Positions 1-4,867 of a DNA stretch of 5,424 nucleotides are shown here, one piece after another. The DNA is taken from assembly GCA_034667645.1 (NCBI GenBank), contig JAXDQV010000135.1, positions 1 to 5,424 on the forward strand, in the 5' to 3' direction. The position numbers and the translations under genes were made by a program. Each line of letters starts with the position of its first letter. The first letter of the stretch is position 1. Source of the DNA: JAJPJG01 sp034667645. GTDB lineage: Bacteria > Verrucomicrobiota > Verrucomicrobiia > Chthoniobacterales > Chthoniobacteraceae. A model generated the notes under the pieces. That model ran no database searches. It was not told where the DNA came from and worked only from the letters and a program-made list of their open reading frames with translations.

Positions 1-360
1 TTCCTGCAATTCTTCCCCGACGTCATCCGCAACAATCACCTCTTCATCCTGCAGACGCCGCTCTTCCGCGTGCGCAATAAGAAGGTAACGAAGTATTGCT
101 ACAGCGAGCAGGAGAAACAGGCCGCCGTCGCCGCGCTCGGCGCGAGCCACGAAATCACCCGCTTCAAGGGCCTCGGTGAAATCTCCGCGGGAGAGTTCAA
201 GGATTTCATCGGCGAGAACATCCGACTGGACCCGATCAACCTCCACCACCTCTACAGCTCCGACGAACTGCTCTCGTTCTTCATGGGAAAAAACACGCAA
301 GAGCGGCAGGAGTTCATCATCGAGAACCTGCGCGTGGAGAAGGACCTGATCGAAGTCTGA
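1..360 (+). CDS. parE: DNA topoisomerase IV subunit B, C-terminal end (5' truncated by window)
   Basis: This is the last 119 residues of the ATPase/TOPRIM subunit of a type II topoisomerase. The frame is open from base 1, so the gene starts before the window, and the GTG at 70 is only an internal codon. The fragment holds the end of the TOPRIM region and the conserved C-terminal GyrB/ParE segment. The hallmark RFKGLGEI lies at fragment residues 54-61, and MGKNTQERQEFIIENLRVE lies near the end. ParE of the Bacteroidota type ends in this way, and GyrB usually carries a different tail after the KGLGE motif. The adjacent parC supports ParE over GyrB. The product would pair with ParC on DNA, bind the catalytic Mg2+ and use ATP to drive strand passage during chromosome decatenation. 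The stop at 358-360 is 17 bases before parC, which suggests one transcript. I am sure of the family and fairly sure of ParE rather than GyrB. Confidence 0.9.
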   Translation, partial: FLQFFPDVIRNNHLFILQTPLFRVRNKKVTKYCYSEQEKQAAVAALGASHEITRFKGLGEISAGEFKDFIGENIRLDPINLHHLYSSDELLSFFMGKNTQERQEFIIENLRVEKDLIEV

Positions 361-377
361 CGCGCCACTCCCGTTCA

Positions 378-1154
378 ATGCCTAAAAAGAAATCTCCGAA
401 AAACGACGATCAGCCGACGCTCCAATTCGACGCCGCGCCCGCGCCTGTCGCCGCCGAGCCCGCTTCCACCAACACTCCACCGTCTTTCGAACGCAAGAAC
501 GGCGAAAAGGTTCAGGACGAGCAAGCGCCGCTGGCCGTCAGCTACCGCAATTGGTTCCTCGACTACGCGAGCTACGTCATCCTCGACCGCGCGGTGCCGC
601 ATATTGATGACGGGCTGAAGCCCGTGCAGCGGCGCGTGTTGCACACGCTTTGGGACATGGATGATGGGCGCTTTCACAAGGTCGCGAATGTCGTCGGCGC
701 GACGATGAAATTGCACCCGCACGGCGATGCTTCCATCGGTGCGGCGCTGGTGTCCATCGGGCAGCGCGGGTGGCTCATCGAGCCGCAGGGGAATTACGGC
801 AACACGCTTACGGGCGACGATGCGGCGGCGCCGCGTTACATCGAGGCGCGGCTCACGGCTTTCGCGAAGGACGTGCTTTTCAACCCGAAGACGACGACGT
901 GGCAGCTCAGCTACGACGGGCGCAACAAGGAGCCCATCACGCTGCCGGCGAAATTTCCCATCGTGCTGCTCGAAGGCGCGGACGGCATCGCGGTCGGGCT
1001 CTCGACGAAGATCCTGCCGCACAATTTCAACGACCTCTGCCGCGCGGCGATCAATCATCTGCAGGGGAAAAATTTCCGCATCCTCCCCGACTTCCCGACC
1101 GGCGGGACGGCGGATTTTTCCGAATCAACGACGGCGAGCGCGGTGGCAAAGTGA
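378..1154 (+). CDS. parC: DNA topoisomerase IV subunit A, N-terminal piece of a frameshifted gene
   Basis: This piece is the catalytic breakage-reunion part of ParC. Residues 1-50 are a charged Pro/Ala-rich leader. The winged-helix core follows, with NWFLDYASYVILDRAVPHI at about 58-76 and DGLKPVQRRVLHTLW at 78-92. HPHGD is at 113-117. The active-site Arg153-Tyr154 lies in AAAPRYIEARL, and Tyr154 (codon 837-839) is the residue expected to form the covalent link to DNA. The ATG at 378 lies 17 bases after the parE stop with no Shine-Dalgarno sequence, so coupled translation is plausible. Genuine ParC sequence runs to about residue 249 (TADFSE, ending at 1124). The final ten residues up to the TGA at 1152-1154 are out-of-frame readthrough after a one-base loss. 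The family normally continues NDGERGG at this point, and that sequence is present in another frame. Bases 84-87 of the E. coli GyrA numbering region are unusual here: both drug-contact positions are Ala (118 and 122). Confidence 0.88.
   Translation: MPKKKSPKNDDQPTLQFDAAPAPVAAEPASTNTPPSFERKNGEKVQDEQAPLAVSYRNWFLDYASYVILDRAVPHIDDGLKPVQRRVLHTLWDMDDGRFHKVANVVGATMKLHPHGDASIGAALVSIGQRGWLIEPQGNYGNTLTGDDAAAPRYIEARLTAFAKDVLFNPKTTTWQLSYDGRNKEPITLPAKFPIVLLEGADGIAVGLSTKILPHNFNDLCRAAINHLQGKNFRILPDFPTGGTADFSESTTASAVAK
1113..1130 (+). other. Frameshift point within parC (one base missing)
   Basis: Upstream, the parC frame reads ...ADFSE with GAA at 1122-1124. Downstream, it reads NDGERGGKVKV starting with AAC at 1127-1129. 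Only two bases, TC at 1125-1126, lie between them. Restoring one base to give TAC would yield ADFSEYNDGERGG, which fits the S-K/E-Y-N-D-G pattern I recall for ParC of Bacteroidota and relatives. A lost T in the T5 run at 1115-1119 is the alternative and would give ADFFRINDGERGG, a poorer match. I cannot tell a sequence error from a real mutation. The rest of the gene shows no further decay. Confidence 0.85.
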
Positions 1155-2494
1155 AGGTGCGCGCGAAGATCGAGGAGCGATCGAAATACCTGCTCGCGGT
1201 CACCGAGCTGCCGTTCGGCGTGACCACGGAGTCGCTCATCGAGTCCGTGCTCGCGGCGAATGCGAAGGGCAAGATCAAGGTGAAGCACGTGGACGACAAC
1301 ACGGCGGACAAGGTGGAGATCCTCATCCATCTGCCGCAGGGTTCCGAGCCGGAGAAGGTCATCCAGCAGCTTTACGTCTTCACGAGCTGCCAGGTGCAGC
1401 TTAACCCCGCCGCCTGCGTCATCGTTCGCAATCCCAAGTCCGGCGACGACAAGCCGCATTTTCTCGGCGTGCGCGACATCCTCAAGACCAGCGCGGAGGC
1501 GACCAAGGCGTTGCTGAAGCGCGAACTCGAAATCAAGCTCGGCGAACTCGAGCAGCAGTGGCATTGGGATTCGCTGGAGCGCATTTTCATCGAGGAGCGC
1601 ATCTACCGGAACATCGAGAAAGCGAAAACGTGGGAAAGCGTGCTCACGGAAATCCGCACGGGGCTGAAGCCTTTCCTCAAGCAACTCCGCCGCGAGGTCA
1701 CCGAGGTGGACATCGTCCGCCTTACCGAGATCCGCATCAAGCGCATCTCGGCCTACAATCGGTTTCAGGCCGACGAGGCCATGAAGAAAATCGAGGAAGG
1801 CATGAAGGACACCAAGGCCAATCTCAAGAACCTCACCGGCTACGCCGTCGCGTGGTTTGAGATGCTCCAGGAAAAATACGGCAAGGGCATCAAGCGCCGC
1901 ACCAGCTACGACGAGATCGAGCAGATTGACGCCTCCGCCGTCGTCTCCGCCAACCAGCGCCTCTACGTCAACCGCACGGACGGCTTCATCGGCCTGAACT
2001 GGCGGCAACACGAGTTCATCACCGAGTGCACCATCCTCGACAGCGTGCTCACGATCATGAAGGACGGCTCGCTCAAGGTCGCGAAGGTCGCCGACAAGGT
2101 TTTCATGGGCCGCGAAATCATTCACGTCGCCATCTGGCCGAAGGACGGCGACACGAACTTCTACACGATGGTCTATCAGGACGGCGAAACGGGGAAGGCC
2201 TTCGCGAAGAAATTCCAAATCGGCGGCCTCTCGCGCGACAAGCTCTATCCCTTGGTAAGATCCGAGAAGTCTCGCGTTGTCTACCTGCACATCTGCGCGA
2301 CTGAGAAAGAGATGCCGAAGTCACTCCACGTCTCCCTCGACGGCCGTAGCGGTGCTCGCATCCGGGAACTGGATTTTGATTTGACCCGCGTCCCCGTCAG
2401 CACGCGGTCCTCCAAGGGGCTTACCGTCTCCAAATGGTCGGTCAAGGATGTAACTATCACGACTCCCCGGCCCAGCAACCGGTTGAGAAACTGA
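1127..2494 (+). CDS. parC: DNA topoisomerase IV subunit A, C-terminal piece of the frameshifted gene
   Basis: This is the continuation of ParC in a different frame, 455 residues to the TGA at 2492-2494. Joined to the first piece with one base restored, the protein is about 705 residues. The piece begins NDGERGGKVKVRAKIEE and then has the tower-region sequence LLAVTELPFGVTTESLIESV. A long helical coiled-coil section follows at about 1560-1880, with IFIEERIYRNIEKAKTWES, then EIRIKRISAYNRFQADEAMKK and WFEMLQEKYGKG. The C-terminal DNA-wrapping region has RLYVNRTDGFIGLN and KVADKVFMGREIIHV, and ends TRSSKGLTVSKWSVKDV. No start codon belongs to this piece. A gene caller might place one at GTG 1151 or further upstream in the wrong-frame section. 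It ends soon after the SKG motif, whereas Bacteroidota ParC, as I recall it, continues for some tens of residues, so the tail may be naturally short or also damaged. Confidence 0.88.
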   Translation, partial: NDGERGGKVKVRAKIEERSKYLLAVTELPFGVTTESLIESVLAANAKGKIKVKHVDDNTADKVEILIHLPQGSEPEKVIQQLYVFTSCQVQLNPAACVIVRNPKSGDDKPHFLGVRDILKTSAEATKALLKRELEIKLGELEQQWHWDSLERIFIEERIYRNIEKAKTWESVLTEIRTGLKPFLKQLRREVTEVDIVRLTEIRIKRISAYNRFQADEAMKKIEEGMKDTKANLKNLTGYAVAWFEMLQEKYGKGIKRRTSYDEIEQIDASAVVSANQRLYVNRTDGFIGLNWRQHEFITECTILDSVLTIMKDGSLKVAKVADKVFMGREIIHVAIWPKDGDTNFYTMVYQDGETGKAFAKKFQIGGLSRDKLYPLVRSEKSRVVYLHICATEKEMPKSLHVSLDGRSGARIRELDFDLTRVPVSTRSSKGLTVSKWSVKDVTITTPRPSNRLRN

Positions 2495-2705
2495 TTCCCT
2501 TAAAGGAATGCCGACGAAGCACCGCATCGAAGCCGAGGGACGTGAACCGGAGATCTCGAATGTTGAAAAGTTGCTATTTCGGAAAGTAGTTTCACCAATG
2601 CAGAGGCGATCTCATCCGATCTGAACACTGCATCCACATTTCTTCATCCCGGTGATCCAATTGACTTCCCTCCTACTTCGGAGTTTAACAAACACCTAAC
2701 AACCC
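2495..2705 (+). other. Intergenic spacer between parC and the basic-repeat gene
   Basis: This 211-base stretch holds no convincing gene, and base composition drops in GC across it. Just after the parC stop, a small inverted repeat (ATTCC at 2494-2498, GGAAT at 2505-2509, loop of 6) is too weak to call a terminator, and no T-run follows it. A possible promoter lies near its right end. In another frame, the 3' end of parC stays open to about 2589, which could mark a lost tail of parC, but I cannot support that. Confidence 0.6.
2661..2689 (+). promoter_or_regulatory. Possible sigma-70-type promoter
   Basis: TTGACT at 2661-2666 matches the -35 consensus at five of six bases. TTTAAC at 2684-2689 matches the -10 consensus at four of six, with a 17-base spacer. 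Transcription from here would start about ten bases before the ATG at 2706 and give a very short leader, consistent with the lack of a Shine-Dalgarno sequence in AACAACCCATG. A small CTCC...GGAG inverted repeat (2670-2683) lies between the boxes. Such matches occur by chance, so this is tentative. Confidence 0.3.
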
Positions 2706-3122
2706 ATGCCACGACCTAAATCATCCATATCTTCATCCCAATCATTCTGGGATCATCCTCTTGCCACACTTGAAGAAGCTCTTTCCTTGCGAAAGCAAAT
2801 CGAGCGCCTGCAAGGTCAACTCACCAAAACGTTAGGAACCACCTCGACTACTGTCGCTGAAGTCGTAATGGGCAAAAAAGGCAGAAAGAAACTGTCCCCA
2901 GCGGCTCGTGCCAGGATTGCTGTTGCTCAACGAGCAAGATGGGCAAAGATCAAAGGGAAATCGGCTGTCAAGAAGGCGGATACAGCAGCGACGAAACCTG
3001 CCAAAGTGGTTAAAAAGAAGGGCGGACTCACTCCTGCAGGCAGAGCGAGACTGGCTGCAGCCATGAAAGCACGTTGGGCTGCACGAAAGAAGGGTGCTCC
3101 GGCACCCAATGTCGCGGCCTAG
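2706..3122 (+). CDS. Small basic protein with coiled coil and two SPAARAR...RARWA repeats
   Basis: The product is 138 residues and very rich in Lys, Arg and Ala. Residues about 19-43 (ATLEEALSLRKQIERLQGQL and flanks) look like a short amphipathic coiled coil with Leu/Ile spacing suited to dimerisation. Two related motifs follow. The first is LSPAARARIAVAQRARWAK at 63-81 and the second is LTPAGRARLAAAMKARWAA at 108-126. They are joined by a Lys/Ala/Thr/Pro linker resembling histone H1-type tails. I recall similar uncharacterised proteins in Verrucomicrobiota and other soil bacteria, but no function that I can cite. The composition suggests nucleic-acid binding, and this is inference. ATG 2706 is preferred to ATG 2868 because it includes the coiled coil. 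No Shine-Dalgarno sequence is visible. The stop codon overlaps that of the convergent DUF2071 gene. Confidence 0.8.
   Translation: MPRPKSSISSSQSFWDHPLATLEEALSLRKQIERLQGQLTKTLGTTSTTVAEVVMGKKGRKKLSPAARARIAVAQRARWAKIKGKSAVKKADTAATKPAKVVKKKGGLTPAGRARLAAAMKARWAARKKGAPAPNVAA
3119..3122. other. Convergent stop codons sharing CTAG
   Basis: The plus-strand basic-repeat gene stops with TAG at 3120-3122, and the minus-strand DUF2071 gene stops with TAG read from 3121 to 3119. The palindrome CTAG serves both. No room is left between the genes for a terminator, so each transcript must run into the other gene. Confidence 0.85.
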
Positions 3123-3862
3123 TTTGTGGCCACCAGCTCTGGTTTCCAAGCGATCACCTCGAGAGATCGTGCGAAATGGAGAACGGGCGAAAGCACAGGC
3201 AACTTCACTTTCAGTGGATCCGTCATTGTATTGACGACGACTTCACTGCTGGCCGGCTGCAAGGGCCAGCGCGCATGATGAATATCGGCTTTCCAAACCC
3301 GGGTTCGACGGTCTGCTGAGTAGAGGCAATACCTTTCGGTAAACCAAAATTCCAATGTTCCAGGAGTTGAGTGATATACTTCACCGGTTGGCGCATAGCG
3401 CGCTTCAAAAGCGGCTGGAGCTGCGCGTCGGTGGGTCCGGGTGCTTTGGTAGGAAATCACCTTCCCGTCATCGCGCAGTGACATCGTGGCGTTGAAATAT
3501 GGCAGGTGAAATAGTCGACGGGCAACGGCTACGGCAAATGGATTAGCGGCATCCAGGCTGAAGAACCAGAGGCCCGGTTTACCACCAATAGTGACATAAG
3601 TTCGAACATTGAGCTCGGGAAAGGCGGAGCAGCGCGGAATAGAGGGAAACCGATAGGGTTTAACTCGTGTCATGCGAAACGGAACGACACCGATCCATGC
3701 TTCCCCGTCAAAGGTGTCAACCTCCAGGGACGATGGAATCAGCGAGTGAAGCTGCTCGACCTTTACGGGCCAATGCATGAACAAGAGGTCATGCCAGCTC
3801 ATGTCCATGGCGGGACGGCTTTCTGGAACAGGCCACGGACGATGAGAAGCGTCAACGTTCAC
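3119..3862 (-). CDS. YqjF/DUF2071 family protein
   Basis: The product is 247 residues from the GTG start chosen here, close to the usual length of the YqjF-like DUF2071 family. Family signatures are WHDLLFMHWPV (23-33), the LIPSSLEVDTFDGEAW segment leading into GVVPFRM (about 41-64), FPELNVRTYV (81-90), GLWFFSLDA (97-105), GTLEFWFTERYCLY (168-181) and HHARWPLQPA (195-204). From memory, the fold has been related to acetoacetate decarboxylase, but the reaction, if any, is unknown. No signal peptide or membrane segment is seen, so it is probably cytoplasmic. GTG at 3862 is favoured because AGGG lies 5 bases upstream and the start falls 13 bases after the DUF4203 stop. An in-frame TTG at 3892 would add 10 residues, overlap the previous gene by 17 bases, and has no Shine-Dalgarno sequence. 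ATG at 3808 would remove the conserved RPWPVP lead-in. It is the last gene of the minus-strand group. Confidence 0.87.
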   Translation of the reverse strand: MNVDASHRPWPVPESRPAMDMSWHDLLFMHWPVKVEQLHSLIPSSLEVDTFDGEAWIGVVPFRMTRVKPYRFPSIPRCSAFPELNVRTYVTIGGKPGLWFFSLDAANPFAVAVARRLFHLPYFNATMSLRDDGKVISYQSTRTHRRAAPAAFEARYAPTGEVYHSTPGTLEFWFTERYCLYSADRRTRVWKADIHHARWPLQPASSEVVVNTMTDPLKVKLPVLSPVLHFARSLEVIAWKPELVATN

Positions 3863-3867
3863 ATTCG

Positions 3868-3871
3868 CCCT
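3868..3871 (-). promoter_or_regulatory. Ribosome binding site deciding the DUF2071 start
   Basis: On the minus strand, ACAGGG is followed by CGAAT and then GTG at 3862, so AGGG sits 5 bases before the start. No comparable purine run precedes the alternative TTG at 3892. It lies inside the last codons of, or just past, the upstream DUF4203 gene (stop at 3876-3878), which allows translational coupling. Confidence 0.5.
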
Positions 3872-3875
3872 GTCT

Positions 3876-4397
3876 TCACTCGTTGAGCGCAACGCGGCGA
3901 CGTGATCTTGCCTGAAAAACGATTCCTACGATGGATAAGCCGATCAATGCAATCGTGGCAATCGGCGCGTGGAAATGAACCCGCTCAACGATCATGGAAG
4001 CTCCAAAAAGCGCCGACAAGACAATCAGGGTCCACTCGAACAGCATGAGCATCAGAACAACACCGACGATTCCACCGATCACCCCCGCGACCCAAAGGGA
4101 ATGTCCCGGGACCTCCCCAGCCATTTGAACCAAGGAAAAAGCCAAATACGCACCCGCAGCAAAACCGGCAATCGCAACGGCCAGCTTTTGAAGAAACAGG
4201 GCGATCACAATGCCGATGAGTCCCAGGACAAGCGCAGCTATCAGGATGGTCGATTGCGACTGTCCAGCGAGCAAATAGGTTCCAGCCTCGATACCAGCCC
4301 CGAATCCAACAGCGCCCACAAAAAGCCAGAAGAGCTTCCGCCCAAAAGTGAGCAGAACACAACCCACCAGAATTGCGATTATCGACTGGGAGTGCAT
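3876..4397 (-). CDS. Multi-pass membrane protein, DUF4203 (TM7S3/TM198-like) type
   Basis: The product is 173 residues, nearly all hydrophobic. Six or seven membrane segments can be read at about 4-18, 23-43, 49-69, 72-92, 99-119, 121-136 and 144-162, with many Gly and Ala residues in the helices (VGAVGFGAGIEAGTYLLAG, GVIGGIVGVVLMLML). The tail RSRRRVALNE is basic and, by the positive-inside rule, should be cytoplasmic. The helical spacing and the opening GCVLLTFGRKLFWLFVGAVG resemble the DUF4203 domain, whose bacterial members have no established role. ATG 4397 is the natural start, although the upstream CGCTAAAAT has no Shine-Dalgarno sequence. The gene follows the VOC gene after 47 bases and ends 13 bases before the preferred DUF2071 start. 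The membrane protein call is firm, and the family assignment is from pattern memory. Confidence 0.8.
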   Translation of the reverse strand: MHSQSIIAILVGCVLLTFGRKLFWLFVGAVGFGAGIEAGTYLLAGQSQSTILIAALVLGLIGIVIALFLQKLAVAIAGFAAGAYLAFSLVQMAGEVPGHSLWVAGVIGGIVGVVLMLMLFEWTLIVLSALFGASMIVERVHFHAPIATIALIGLSIVGIVFQARSRRRVALNE

Positions 4398-4444
4398 ATT
4401 TTAGCGCCGCTTTTTGGCACCCCTGCACCCGTCGCCCGAATAAA

Positions 4445-4828
4445 TCATCTGAGCACCTGACCAAAGCTGATGTCGTGGCCATCCAAGTCTTGAATGCCGA
4501 ATTCACGCACTCCATAGGGCTGGGTGCATGGGCCATAATCCATCCTCGCTCCCTTTGATTTCATTTCCTCACACAGAGCATCCGCTTCATCGACCCAGAA
4601 GTAGGCGTTGCACATCTTCTCCCGGATCTTCCAATAAGGAGTGATTTGCTCAGGATCATCCACCTGCGCCAGCATCAAGTAATGTCCGTCACGATGACAA
4701 ATGCAGAAATTGGGAGGCTCGCCGTAGAATTGGTCATAGGCGAAACCGACCGAATCCCGAAAGTAGTTGGCTGAGGCGACCACATCGCGGACTAACAGCA
4801 CTGGAGCACTGGCGGTGATTTTTGGCAC
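4445..4828 (-). CDS. VOC superfamily (glyoxalase/bleomycin-resistance fold) protein
   Basis: The product is 127 residues, the usual length for a two-module VOC protein. The first beta-alpha-beta3 module runs from about 7 to 55, with PVLLVRDVVASANYFRDSVG followed by the FCICHRDGHYLMLAQ strands. The second runs from about 73 to 127, with NAYFWVDEADALCEEMKSKG and then YGVREFGIQDLDGHDISFGQ, the common DxDGxxIxF ending. Metal-dependent glyoxalases and dioxygenases carry His/Glu ligands in the first and last strands of the modules. Here the first strand reads SAPVLLV and the last ends FGQ, so a metal-free, ligand-binding or resistance-type role is possible. The substrate cannot be predicted. The start is GTG 4828, with AAAGGA (minus strand) giving a clear Shine-Dalgarno sequence 8 bases upstream. 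It lies 39 bases after the NlpC/P60-like gene. Confidence 0.88.
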   Translation of the reverse strand: MPKITASAPVLLVRDVVASANYFRDSVGFAYDQFYGEPPNFCICHRDGHYLMLAQVDDPEQITPYWKIREKMCNAYFWVDEADALCEEMKSKGARMDYGPCTQPYGVREFGIQDLDGHDISFGQVLR

Positions 4829-4836
4829 GGTGTTTT

Positions 4837-4842
4837 CCTTTG
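4837..4842 (-). promoter_or_regulatory. Strong Shine-Dalgarno sequence of the VOC gene
   Basis: The minus strand reads CAAAGGAAAACACC and then GTG at 4828. AAGG at 4840-4837 is separated by 8 bases from the start. It fixes the non-ATG start and is the best ribosome binding site in the window. The ParC and basic-repeat genes lack one. Confidence 0.65.
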
Positions 4843-4867
4843 TGATGAGCGGGATAACGAAAACGGG

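Noticed and set aside
375..1058. Long open frame on the minus strand opposite parC (also 1055-2290 minus)
   Set aside because: It is a shadow of GC-rich codons. The translation is Arg/Asp/Val-rich low-complexity sequence, and the plus strand carries unmistakable ParC motifs throughout.
1115..1124. Programmed -1 ribosomal frameshift in parC
   Set aside because: No classical slippery heptamer, no clear stimulatory structure that I can see, and no known parC regulation of this type. An error or mutation is simpler.
770..1126. Upstream half of the long 770-2494 frame as a true N-terminus
   Set aside because: Before 1127 this frame reads non-conserved sequence, while the active-site Tyr region of ParC is encoded in the other frame over the same bases.
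727..1404. Plus-strand open frame in a third phase within parC, Arg-rich
   Set aside because: It is an artefact of codon bias. It has no family resemblance and lies wholly within real coding sequence.
2494..2509. Rho-independent terminator after parC
   Set aside because: The stem is only five base pairs, AT-rich and not followed by a T-run.
3969..4460. Plus-strand frame opposite the DUF4203 membrane protein
   Set aside because: The translation is a Gln/Asn/Ser/Lys-rich string of the kind seen opposite hydrophobic helices. It has no start signal or family match.
3985..4536. Second minus-strand frame overlapping the DUF4203 and VOC genes
   Set aside because: Its Cys/Trp/Arg-rich translation looks like a frame-shifted reading of the two real genes, which have coherent membrane and VOC patterns.
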